This document shows, one piece after another, positions 1-11,614 of a DNA stretch of 64,000 nucleotides. Every line of letters begins with the position of its first letter. Position 1 is the first letter of the stretch. The DNA lies in NCBI RefSeq assembly GCF_048771995.1, contig NC_133027.1:56109501-56173500 (forward strand), written 5' to 3'. The translations under genes were made by a program, and so were the position numbers. Origin of the DNA: Taeniopygia guttata (taxonomy: Eukaryota; Chordata; Aves; Passeriformes; Estrildidae). A model generated the notes under the pieces. That model had not been told where the DNA came from. It saw only the letters and a program-made list of their open reading frames with translations, and ran no database searches.

Positions 1-79
1 AAGACATTCCTAGAAATATAACATTCACAGTAGCCATAATGTCTGAATCCTGTCTTCCCTTTGCTGTCTTTTACTAAAA

Positions 80-205
80 TCACAGAATATTCTGTGTTGG
101 AAGGGACCCAGAGGATTATCCAGTCCAACCCTTAAGTGAATGGCCCATACAGGGATCCAACCTGGTGTTATTAGCACCATGTTCTAACCAACTGAGCTAA
201 TCTCT
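80..205 (-). mobile_element. tRNA-Ile-derived SINE with CR1-like tail (TguSINE1-like)
   Basis: Bases 152-205 read as the reverse complement of a tRNA-Ile body. Visible are the A-box end (GAGCTAA / TTAGCTC), the TTATTAG anticodon-loop region and a B-box-like GGATCCC, with a small internal deletion. Bases 80-151 resemble the 3' end of CR1 (cacagaat, then ttggaagggaccc). This is the layout of the songbird SINE moved by CR1. The deletion and substitutions mark it as a dead copy. Confidence 0.75.
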
Positions 206-1470
206 AGCTAAGCTAACTCATTAAACTTTTAAAATATTTTAAAATAAGAAAAGGCCAAAGGGGGATTTAGTTAAAGATTAATCAATAATACTATTAATGT
301 AATGGATTGTGAGTCAGCCAAGAAATCACTCATCTGGGCTGACCTTTCCTACTATTGTAGTAGTGTGCTCTTCCACCTATCATCAGTCCTTTGCTCTCCA
401 CTTAAATATGCTCTTAGAATAAAATAAGCCTCAGATTTATATTTCTACATTTTTTTGGTCATGAGTTTAAGTTATTTCATAGTTTGGCTTTTTAAAGCAC
501 TTGCTAAATTTGCTTGGAATATGAAGCTGCAGTAATCCACTATCCTCCCACACTGCAGTCTGTTCTAGCCTACACCACATAAAGACTCCTTTGCTGTCAT
601 GGGGTGGGAACTGTGCACTGAAGCACTTAAAATAGATTCAAGAGGAAAAGAAGAGCTACAAAGAAAAATGGGAAGACACTCTAAGTGTTCTGTTCTGTAC
701 ACAGCACAAACTGTGTGTTCACATCACCACGTCTTTTGAAAAAAATGGCCCTTTTCAAGGAAATTCAGGATAATCTCACCATTTTGATTGAATTTTTGAA
801 AGATATAACCTGATTAAAGATTAACTTCTAAACTCTGGTCAGCTCAACAAGCACGGTATTACCAGCTCTGGAAAAAGGAATAACATGTCTTGAGCCAGAG
901 ATGCTGCCATTATATTTAAAACATCTGGCCTGTATGTGTTAATTACACAGTGGAAAGTACCAATCTCCACAACACAACCATTGCTAAAGACAGCATAATC
1001 ACATAAAAAGCCTCATCTGCATGCTTCCTTAGCCTCTGGTACTTCACAAAACATTTTAGCAAAATTATATTGTGACATCTGATTCACTCACACCATGATC
1101 CCAATGAAATAAATACATGACACGGTAACATAATTTTTCTTCTTTTACTTGGAAGCAATTTTTAAACTACACTAAAGACTTGCCAAAGAGATGGATTTCT
1201 TGGATTTTCTTAGATTTCTTGGTTTTCTTACATAAGACACACCAGGAAAGAACAGTAGGATTGTATCAGTGTTCTTCTTTCAGAAATATAATTAATGCAA
1301 TTTTTTAAGAAGTACAGAAGCTCTCAGTTTAAGCTTTATAGGCTAATCAGCAACAAACCCTGATCAGCTGGTCACTTCAATGATGCATTGTAAATTAATT
1401 TCCCATTTCAAAAAGATTGCCACAAAATCAGAACACAAGTCTGACCAGAGGTCAAAAGAAACTTCAAACC
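206..1470. other. Intergenic DNA, no gene seen
   Basis: AT-rich sequence with frequent stops in all frames. I see no repeat family, exon or RNA gene. Confidence 0.6.
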
Positions 1471-1545
1471 ATCATCTAGAAAAAAATCTTTAGTTAAAAA
1501 ATCTAGAAAAAAATCTAGAAAAAAATCTTTAGTTAAAAAAAAAAA
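1471..1545. repeat. Short A-rich tandem repeat
   Basis: Units of the form atctagaaaaaa and atctttagttaaaaa recur here. An approximately 27-base block is repeated with one extra copy of its first half between. Confidence 0.7.
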
Positions 1546-3139
1546 TAAGGCTATCGGTGATTATATTTTGTTTTCAACAAAGTATTCCAATTTTAATTTG
1601 TCTAGCAAGTACACAACATTTTAAAAACAATACCAGAACTTCATTTTGAAAGGGAAAAAATGTATGGTGAATCATTTCTATTCTTTTTGTTGAAATCAGT
1701 GCAGTGCAAGATACTTTCAAGAAATTATTGACTTCTGACAGAGAAGCAACCTTCTTCAGAGGCATCTGACTGCTGTTGCCTCTGATCTCCCTGCTCATGT
1801 CCTGCTGGGTAAGATGTGTTTCTCACACACGGCAATTCTACTGTCAATGCACCGACTGTTGGGGAAAGACTTTGTGTGGACTCAATGCAGTGATACACAA
1901 AATCCTTACCTACAAACTGCTGCCAATGGCTCTGGTGTCATATTTTTCTCTATATTGGACTGACACAATCTCTGCAGCATGGCACTCTGCAGGATCTCTG
2001 GACACAGCAAACCCCTGCAGCTGTAGGTGCCTTTGGGCACTTGTGCCATCTGCTGTTGCTGGCTCCCAGCTTAGCACATACCATTTTATTTTTGAAAGAC
2101 TGAACTAGCAGGTTAGGCTTCTGAACTCCTTGAAAGGAAATTGAGTGATTCTTATGGACTATGATCTGCAGGAGGCCATGTTGCAGATGTAGACAACTCT
2201 TCTGACACCTTCTGTAAAATTGATGAACTGCATTAAGACCAGCAGCTCTCCAGGTATCTAATGTGTCAGTTCGTTTTTTTCAGCAATAATATGTGGGGGC
2301 AGAAGAATATATAACCTATGCTTTGTAATCTGTGATTCTGGAAGAGCATTGCATTTGTCATGTGGTAAAGCCTTTAAGTCACTTTGCATTTAACCATTTC
2401 CTTGACCACACTGAACACTTGCTGGTGTTACTGGTGATATTTGTGGCTAGAAATGACACTCAGCTCCCAGTTTGGGACTTGGCGAGTATCTCAGTTCCAC
2501 CTCAGAGAAGGTAATGGCCCATGGTCTTGATGGTTTCACTCAGAGGACAGGGACAAACACTTGTTGTATTCTGCTTTCCCCAACATGGGAAAGGAGGGTG
2601 ATAAACTTTGTCCTGTTGAAGTTGACCCTTCTGTGTAGGTCTCTGACCAATTTTCTTCACTTGTGGGAAGCTAAGCAGACCTCTTCCCAGAAAATTCAGC
2701 TGCATCTGTATCTTCCAGGTACCTGCAAGGTGCTCACATGCTCTCCACCCTCACAGGAAACTTGAGATGAGTAGATATTCTGACTCGGTGACTGGATAGA
2801 TGTGGCAGCCCCAGCACAAGGAGAGCTGAAACACCCTGATCTACAAAAGGAGAATAGAAAAGAGCTCTAAAAATTTAATATAATTTCTAGAAGAGCAGAG
2901 CAAAGTGCATTTTAACAAGTGAAAAATTATACACAAGAAGGCAACTGCCCAAGTACAGAGTAGGGGAAAATGGTTAGCAGGTGCCCTGCAGAAAACAGTT
3001 GATCTCAGTTGCCTGAGAGCAAGTTAAAAAAAATCATCTTCCTTAGGGAAAAAAAAAAAAAAAAAGAATCTCATCCCAGAATGCTAAAAAGGCAGCATCT
3101 ATTACCTATAGTAATACACAATGCCTTTTGTTTACTCAG
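1546..3139. other. Intergenic DNA, no gene seen
   Basis: The longest open frame here (plus strand, 1776-2108) resembles no known protein, has cysteine- and tryptophan-rich composition typical of chance translation, and lacks splice context. There is an A-run near 3049-3065. Confidence 0.55.
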
Positions 3140-3420
3140 TACTGGTGAGACCTGACTGTAGAACCAATCCCAGTTTTGGTACTTCAGGGAAGCAACTGAT
3201 CAATGGAAGAAAGTCAGCCAAGGAGCAACAGGAATTGCCAACAGTCTAGAAAGCACAAGCTATAAAGAAAGTTGGAAGCAATGCAAATTGTTTGTCCTAG
3301 ATAGTAAAAGAAGCAGAAATGATCTGACACAAGTCACCTTAAGAGAAATGCAGTAATTTTCTCACAACATTTACTACAGGGAAGGCAAGTAGCAAACTGT
3401 CTCAGGGAGACAAAATATCA
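3140..3420 (+). mobile_element. Ancient CR1-type LINE fragment
   Basis: The sequence follows the order of the CR1/L3 3' coding region: ggtgagacctgactgtag, then ccagttttgg, then gagcaacaggaattg. The plus-strand sense corresponds to LINE lines such as VRP.L..CVQFW and RVQRRAT. It is highly diverged with frames broken, and the ends are approximate. Confidence 0.45.
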
Positions 3421-3670
3421 ACATCAGAGCATCAAAGGAGAATGGTGAAGCTCTGAAATTTATATGTTCATATTTCTAACTCATATCTATACCGTGTGCC
3501 CTTATTTATAGGCACAGAAGGTCTCTGTTGAAATTTCTTCCGCAAGATTACTTCCCATCCATTCCACTGGCAGGTGCACAGAAAGATTGATCATGAAGCT
3601 AAAGCAAATGGTCATCTATTTCTGAGGAGTTATTGCTGCCCTTCATTATGTTACAGGATGAAGCTACATC

Positions 3671-3675
<5 letters not shown>

Positions 3676-3706
<31 letters not shown>

Positions 3707-3714
3707 AAAAAAAA
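3676..3714 (+). repeat. Poly(A) tract
   Basis: About 29 adenines, then cc and eight more. It could be a retroposon tail or a simple repeat. No element body is recognisable immediately upstream. Confidence 0.9.
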
Positions 3715-6700
3715 CCTTAGAGGAAGTTTTTCTTACTGTGCACTGCCAGTGCAGATTTTGTTAAAAGTGCATCCAAGGACCAGGCAGATAGAGACACATA
3801 TGGCACATAACTGCTAATGTTACCACTCTTCTTAAAGGTGATTGCCAAAAACAAGTCAGTGAAGTGAATAAATTGGTTACTGTGTAAAGAAAATTAACAC
3901 CTTTGGAGCCAAAGTCTGGAAAATGAGGGCATGCCTTCACTATGATATCTCTGTGGAAGAGGCAAAAATTAATCTGTGTGGGCAGAAGTGTATACTAATT
4001 GAGAAAAGAAGTAGTAAGAGCATCTATTACCTTCTATTACCACTAAGAGGATGGGAATTGATAGGTACAATAGATACTTTGCTTTAGCATCCTCCCCTTG
4101 TGACATGGTCAGTTAAAAAAAACCAAAAAACATATAGAAATATGCATTTCAAAATGAGCTTGTGTACAACTGAAGTTGGTAGTTCAGTTACCCAGGAACT
4201 TGACATTAATCTGTTTTTTAGTGCAGTACGGAGATCTGTCTTTTATTGTTCATGAAACACATCATTATGGGTGAGCTGGATGCTACTATTCAGAATAGAA
4301 TACTTGCTCTAAAGTACTGATTTCTTCTTATGTTTCATCGAGTGTAAAACTCAAGCTGTTCTTTTAGAACAAAAGTCTTAACAAAATTGAAGGATTTGCT
4401 TCTTTAAATGTCCATTGACATGAGTGAGTCTTTTGCACCTTCCACAGTATGGCACTCAGCAGATCTTCACTTTCCTTTCTGCCAATCCCTCCAACTAGGG
4501 TGTTGAATCCTAAAATATGGATCCAAAAATTCATTGTAGAACAGATTTTGAACAGCAACTCTTTCATACAAACCATTATCAGATACGGGTGATTGAATAG
4601 CAATCTTTACCCAGCAGCAGGAGCATTAAAGCTGCAACAGAAATTGTGACCTTTGAACAAGTCACCCCCAAATGATTAAACAAACATTTCTCCTTTCCTT
4701 CTATATCGGGAGCATTACCTTCTGATGGAATAATGATCCTAATTGTGATAACAGCTGTGACAGTTACAGAAAATGGAGGTCACAATGCATAAATGCTAAT
4801 TCCACTGCAGTGTCTGTACTCTCAGTTGGAGGTTTCCCTTCATTTCAGAAGCTAAGCATCACCCAATGAATAATTACAGCTTTACTACTATTCCCTACAC
4901 AGTGAAATGATTTAAACTGAAATCCCTGTGATCATTGTTTCATTTCAGGCTTTTGAACAAATGCCATCTGAAAGGGCTAGGCAAAAATCCTCATTACCAA
5001 AGGTAACATTTGAATGAAGCAAAATGTCATTGCATATACAGAGGAGTTCATTCAGATGTCATTGTCAGCTAACTATGTTTTAAATAATGTCCTCAGAGCA
5101 CTTAGAGTGAAGCTGCTTTTTGAAAACTCCCTTTGCTATTCTATCAAATGAATTTTACATCTTGGAAATGAGTCAAATTTCTACTTATCTGGAAATATTG
5201 TGGCAGAGGTCAACATACTTGAATTAATGTATAAGATTTCCACTTATTGCCTCTGACCTCTGAAGCCCTTTTCAGTTCCTTTTGGTGCACCTGCCCAATC
5301 AGATTATTTTCAGACACTGGGGTTTTGTCCAAGCATCAGCCAGGCTGGATCTGGGCTGTCCCTGCAGGTGTCTCTGTGGGTTTCTGGGAATGGACAGGCT
5401 ACTTGTTTATTTCACAGCTGCACAGACTAGTGCAGAACATGTTCCTTTGGCTCATACAGTCTGTTGTAAGAGATTTTCGACCCCACTCTTCACCTCCAAG
5501 ATTTCTTCTGAGAAATACATGCTTTCTCTCCGTTCTCTGTGAGCATCACTATTTTTGGAAACACAGCTCTGGAGAAGAAGCTCAGATCTCCATGCTGTGT
5601 GCTGCAGCAGTGCAATGCAGCCTATATAAAATAGCGTCATGGCTGGCGGAAAGAAATGTCTGCCTCCAGAACACACCATTGTGAACTACCATCTAATTGG
5701 ATGCATTCTCATCCAAGGAGCACTGGACCTGAAACTCTGGGAAATCTTGAGGACTGTAGGATAATAAAATTCATTAGACACTTGGACATTAACTAGTACT
5801 CCAGCTAAATCCCTCTGGTCTTGACTCCTCTCTCTCTTATCACTCCACTTGATTGGTTATCCATCAATACACAAGATCTGATGATGGGATCATTGTTCAC
5901 ACAACCAACATTGCAGATTTACTTGTGTCACATCTGGGGACTTTTCTCTTGAGCAGGACAAGAAATACCCCAATGAACCCTCAGTAGACTGGAGCTCAAA
6001 AGTGCAGCTCATGCTAATGTGACTCCACACATCCCTCTCCTTGCCTGTAAGATGTCTGTGAGTGGCATCCTTGCCACACTGAGAGTAGGCCAAAATCCTA
6101 ACTGTACTTGAAGCAGATGATGCCAGGAAATTTTTTGTACCTAGAAAATTACAATCCAAGATTCAGAAAAGGTTCTGTAGAATGTGAGAAGGCTCATGGT
6201 GGCTGCAGTCAGAAACAGGGATATGAGATATTTCAGCTGATGCCAAGGAATGAAAACATGGTTTGTTTGGGTAGGGAAAATCAACTGCAGAGTGGGGAAG
6301 ACAGGCACCCTTGCTTGAAGATCACCACAGTTTTGTGCCACACAGATAGATATATCTGCTGCTGTTCTTGGATCTACCTTTAGGTTTTGGCCTTCTGGCA
6401 AGATGGATCCCATTGGGAAAAAAAGTAAGCAACAGCTGAGGAGAAGGAAAATGGATGGGAATGAGGAGTATCTTTTTCACCATTTCTCCACTGCTGGTTT
6501 TAAGCTGTGCAAATGACTTTATCATTAAGCTAGTGGTCCCCCACAGAAGTCCCTGGTCTTATCTATAGCAGAAATGTCCTTGTTGCAGATATCAGAGGAA
6601 CAACTGTTTCACAGACATAAAGAGGAGAACAGGCTGAAATACTTGAAGCTAATTGCACTGACATTTCTGTGAAGTGCGGTCTTGGAGTTTATTGACCGGT

Positions 6701-9356
6701 CAACATAAAAAGGTTTAAAAATGTCACTAAATCTATACAGAAAAGCAGAACGGGATGTTTGTTGGACATTTGCATTGCATAGAGGAAGCCTGGCTCTGGA
6801 TACAAGACTGACTTGTATCTCTAATTCAAATCAGAAAAACACTGAATCATAAAATAACTTAATTTGGAAGTAATTTGTTCCAAATTTCCTGTCAGAGAAA
6901 GGCTATCTTTAAAGCTAGAGCAGATATCTCAGGGTTGCATCCATCTGAGTTTCAATACTTGTGAGGAAGCACAGCCTCATTGGTATCTGTCCCAGGGCCT
7001 GACCAAACTTCCTGTGAAACTTCCTTCTCCCTATGTTGAATCATAATTTTTCTTGTTGCAGCTTGTGTTGGTTGTCTCCTGTCCTTTCAGTGTGCACCTC
7101 TAAGAGGAGTATGGCTGTGAGGTTCCTAACACTACCCGTAAGGTGGTTTGTTGAAGGACACAGCTCCCTCCAAAGACATCTCTTTTCCTGGCTGAACAAG
7201 CCCATCTCTCTCAGCCTCTCCTCCTATGTCACATGCTCCTGTATCCCTGACCCAAACAAAAAACATATATTCCTGTTCCAAACCAAGAACATGTATCAAG
7301 CTCTTGTGTGAGAGCATCTCTCTGTTGTGTGAGCACAAAGGCAATATCAGGAAGGTACTAAATATGTGAACAAAGGCAGAACAGAAAGAGAAGAATGGCT
7401 TCAGTGTATTCATCCTTGTTAAGGACCCTTATCGCTGCCACTATTGCCCTGCAGCAGGTATACCCGAAATTAGGAACAAATACCTTCAGTAGAGTCAAAC
7501 CTGCTTTTTAAATTGCCACTCACACTACTTTGTACTGTATGTTGGCAATTCATATGTGAACTTATATTTTTCCTCCACATTTTGGTTAAGTAAATGATAA
7601 TTTTAATTCTTATTTAATTTTGAAATATACCTTTAGAAGCTTTATCAAGAGTAACACTCCATTTACCATATATCAAACACAACAATCTAAAAATAGTCCT
7701 TATTAAATTTACAGGTACTTCAAGCAGGACCTCAGTCTGTAGGAGGGTTTTGTCTCTGTGCAAAAAGGAAACTAATGCATTTGTTTCACATCAATACCTT
7801 ACTAATGGCCATATCCACAGTCTACTGAAACCAAAAGCCTGAGGGCTGTTGGGTGTGGTGGTCTCTGTGGTGGGCCTCCAGCTGCTGAAGTCTGAGTAAT
7901 CTGTTGGAAAAGAGAACATCTGAGCCCGCTGAAAGCTGCTTTAATCAAGTCTTTTAATAATCAAACCATCAATACCACCACTTTCTACTTTCTACTTGAC
8001 ATCTACACTTCTCATCACCATGACAACATAGCAATGTGACCTACTGTAGACCCTTCTAAAAATTTAGAACAAAGTATATTACCGGCTTGCTAATGCTGAT
8101 CTAAACCTTTCTAAACAAAGGGAACATCAAGGCTTCTGTTTGCTAAACAAAAGTGCAAATTCACAGAGTTTCCAGGGTTCCTGGTAACCAGAAGTCTGCA
8201 ACACTTTCAGAAAAAAAATGTTAATCAAGATGAACTACTCTCCTGTTCAGTGTAGAACATCAGAGAAGTGATGGTGTTTCTTTTTCTTTCACTCTCTAAA
8301 ATAATTTCTTTCAGTATTTGAGACTGAGGTGTTTGGTATAAAAAATACTGAGAAACTGCTTCATTTTGGAAAACATCCATCTGTTTAAAAGACAAACTTG
8401 CAGTGAAATGATTAATGGATTTTAAATATGATTTAACTAAAATTATGCAAAATGTAAATACTGTGAAATAGATTCTTTTCTTCCCTGAAGCTCTATGTGC
8501 TATGTAGTATAATTTAAGAAAAATATTCTGTTTATGTATCTATTGATTTATATAATAAACAGAATCATTTCCAAACAAGGAATTGGTGGATGGATTAACT
8601 GCCTGCTAAAATGTATATGATCTTCACAACCTTGATCACTGCAACCTTCCAAGTGTCAGCCATTCCTGAGTTTTGACATTCCCTCTAAAAATCTCCTTGA
8701 ATTCCTGCCTGGGGAATCAAAGCCCCACAAATCCCCCTTCTCAGGCAGATCCCTTCCTTCCTTGCTCCTGCTGTGGCACCTGCTGGGGTTTGTATAATCA
8801 CTCTGTCACATCTGGTGAACAAGAGCAATTGCACAGCTGGGATCCTGTCCTATTTTCTGCCTTAATCACTTATTAGAAATCTCACCTGAGACAGGAAGAA
8901 CAAGATTATTCTCTTTGTTGTTTGCACCATGTTAGACCCACATCTCCCATGTAGTTGTGGATATGTGTGGATATGTGTGAGATACTCTGCAGTTTAGCAG
9001 AGAGCTCCACAAGCATTCTGGTTCAAACTGCACCATTTTGCATGGAGAGAGGAATTCCAAACATCTCTCATTAGCTATTTTACAACTTCCTTGAACTAGG
9101 TCTTAGATATTCAATCAGCCCAGTGAATTCAATTAGGATTTCAACGGCCTAGAGAGAAACATGACTTATAATTAGATATTGCAATGTCCTGTTGTCCAGG
9201 AATACTATAGGTACCAACTTCCACCTGGGTTCTTGCATAGAGCTGTTCTTAAAAGCATGATATTGCTGCTTTCCAAAAGGCCCCATGAGGGCCACGTGAA
9301 CCTGAATGTTGGATCAGACATGAAAGCCTCAAGAACTTCAAGGAAGGTTAGATCTA
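3715..9356. other. Intergenic DNA, no gene seen
   Basis: There are several short open frames of 60-145 codons (for example 5247-5684), but none shows domain content or exon boundaries that I can defend. The strands also carry overlapping open frames in conflicting directions, as chance predicts. Confidence 0.5.
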
Positions 9357-9404
9357 CAACATCCTTGAATCATCAAGGATTCCTTCAACATCCTTGAATC
9401 ATCA
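9357..9404 (+). repeat. Direct repeat, two 19-base copies 29 bases apart
   Basis: caacatccttgaatcatca occurs at 9357-9375 and again at 9386-9404, identical in both, with ten bases between. Confidence 0.9.
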
Positions 9405-9472
9405 GCCTTTGCAATACCAAGTTATGGAAAACCTCAGAGAGAAGGGAAAAGTCTTAACATTTAATCTGGCAC

Positions 9473-9535
9473 TTCACAGAATCACAGTAAAATTTAAGAT
9501 GGAGGTCACCTAGTCCAATCTCCTACACTAAGTTT
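9473..9535 (-). mobile_element. CR1 3'-end fragment
   Basis: ttcacagaatcacag followed by ggaggtcacctagtccaatc is the antisense pattern of a CR1 3' terminus. It is short and diverged. Confidence 0.5.
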
Positions 9536-9894
9536 TGCTAGTTGTCATGTAACTGCAATACCTGCCATGCTTTCCTGTGGGTAGAGTGAGGTATGCCAGC
9601 AACTAGATCAAAAATCATGATTCCCTTAAAATAGCATTTTTGAGAGAGATAGGGTACCTGGTACAAACAGAGGAGAAAAGTGGGTAGAAATGAGTAATGT
9701 CACAGTCTGGCTACCCACAGCAAGGAGCTCTTCCTGATATTAGGAAGCAGTGCAGATCTGTAGGAGTCAAGTGCACTGTACTTCTTTAAGAGCCTATGAA
9801 GAAGAGAAGGCTCAAGGGAAGTGTTCTGGCTGTCTGCCACTGCCTGATCTGAGAAGACAGAAGACATGAGAAATTCCTATTAGCTATCAGTAAA

Positions 9895-10084
9895 ACATTT
9901 TTTTGGCATGAAGGTGGCCCAATACTAGAACAGGGCCCAGGGGCATTAGAGAACCCCTATCCTTGGATGACCTGACTAGACACAACCCTTTGAAAAGGTA
10001 ATCTGACTAGATCCCAAGCAGAAGGTCAGAGTAGAAGACACCTTAGGAGATGCTTTTACACCTAAATTATTCTGTGATTTTTCT
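9895..10084 (+). mobile_element. CR1 3'-end fragment
   Basis: The sense order is that of a CR1 3' end: acagggcccaggggcat, ccttggatgacctgac, gtaatctgactagatccc, then aattattctgtgattttt at the terminus. The 5' limit is uncertain and related sequence may reach back to about 9690. Confidence 0.6.
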
Positions 10085-10167
10085 GAGTCTGTGTTTCAGA
10101 CACACAGAGCCTGTCAGGGATAAATCTTCACTCTTCGGTCATGAATTGTTTTGATACCTGAGTTACC

Positions 10168-10263
10168 TGGTCTAGTTGGTGTCCCTGCCCATGGCAGGGG
10201 AGTTGAAACTAGGTGATCTTCAAGATCCTGTCCAACCCAAACCATCCCATGATTCTATGATTC
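10168..10263 (+). mobile_element. CR1 3'-end fragment
   Basis: ggtgtccctgcccatggcag, then gaaactaggtgatcttcaag, then ccaacccaaaccatcc and gattctatgatt. This is the classical 3' terminus of a CR1 LINE in sense orientation, 5'-truncated. Confidence 0.85.
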
Positions 10264-11614
10264 CTTGATGTGTTGAATACATGTCACTTTCAGTGTCCTC
10301 ACATACAAGTGGACAATCTAGACAAGGTTATACTTTATTTTCTTTGAATATGTTCAGTGGAATCAATCAGAAAAAAATTTAATTTCTGAACTTCTGTGCA
10401 GTACTCCTGCAGATAATAGTGGAATGTTGATCCAGACTTTTTGAAGGTTAAAAAAATTAAATTAGATTCCAAGTCTGTATTTCCAAGATGAGACTTGGAG
10501 CCCGACAGAGACCTCAATAATTCCAGTACATGAGTTTATCATAGTTTTCAATGGCTTTTTGACTGAGGAATTTGTGGAGGTAATTTCCACACAGATATAC
10601 TAAATTTGTTGTTGGAACATTAATACATTATGGATGAACTCCTGATTATACTCCAATGCCCATCGCCATTTACATGCAGGGGTATAGGATTTTGCCTCTT
10701 TTGCATGTTACTTGTAGGTTCTTATTGGAGGTCTACAGAAAATAAATTATACTGAACATGACTAAATAGTCACCCTTTTGAAGTCTGTCCATTGTTCATA
10801 AGGGTGTGCTGCAAAAATCTGATACAGAAGCAGACATCAGTTCACAGGAGGCTGATATTCATTTCTCCCACAGCCTGCAGCATGAAGGAGCCTTTGCCCC
10901 CGAAAGCTTGTGGTTCCTGGTGGTCTCTCTTCAGACTTATGAGCCGTGCTTGAGCTAATGCAGACACACAAAGCTTTATGTTCTCATCTGTACCCATTCT
11001 AAATTAATAAAACCTTAATTATACCAGCAGAGGAACAGAAACTATTTTTGAACAAATTAAAATACTCCATCATGTGCTTTGTGCTTTTTTCTAAGCAACT
11101 GGGTTTTTTTCCCCTCCTCATTAATGCTTTTCACTGACGATGCTAATGACTCACTCAACAACAATGTCCCTGCTTTTAGTTAATCAGCGAGTTAGCAGCC
11201 ACCTCGGTATCAAAAGGAAACCAACCTCCCTGTCTCCCATTGAGTACAATTCACACTGTGAATGTTGAGCAGTGGAAACATCCACAACAAAAGGTGTGTT
11301 ATAAGGTGGTTTTTACCAGATGGTTTTCTGTTGCAACCATCAAGCCAAACTAATCTCGAACTATTAATATTTGTTCTCAGTAAGAATAAATTCCTCTGCA
11401 TTTTCCTCTCATCTGTAGAGGGAAACATTTACACAAACAGAAAGGAGTCAATCACTGTATAAAATGGAAATTAAAAGTTTTCAGTTGAATAGTTTATCTA
11501 AAGATGACTTGATGCATACAAGGAAACAGGCAACAGTAGAAACTTTTGAAGAATTGTGCATTTACATATTGGTATTGTCAAACTTTGACAGCTGGAACTA
11601 GGGATAGAGAACTT
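10264..11614. other. Intergenic DNA, no gene seen
   Basis: No coding sequence is recognised. A stretch around 11070-11215 is rich in homeodomain-like and AP-1-like words and could be a conserved noncoding element, which the sequence alone cannot show. Confidence 0.5.

Noticed and set aside
152..205. Functional tRNA-Ile gene
   Set aside because: The tRNA body is incomplete (internal deletion, no acceptor-stem pairing) and is fused to a CR1-like tail, so it is a SINE head.
1776..2108. 110-codon plus-strand open frame
   Set aside because: No similarity to any family I know, no conserved motif, and stop-rich flanks.
5247..5684. 145-codon plus-strand open frame
   Set aside because: Composition is like random translation, with overlapping open frames in other frames and no homology recognised.
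7842..8220. Possible second LTR (tgttgggtgtgg start)
   Set aside because: No matching terminal repeat, no target duplication and no AATAAA at a fitting position.
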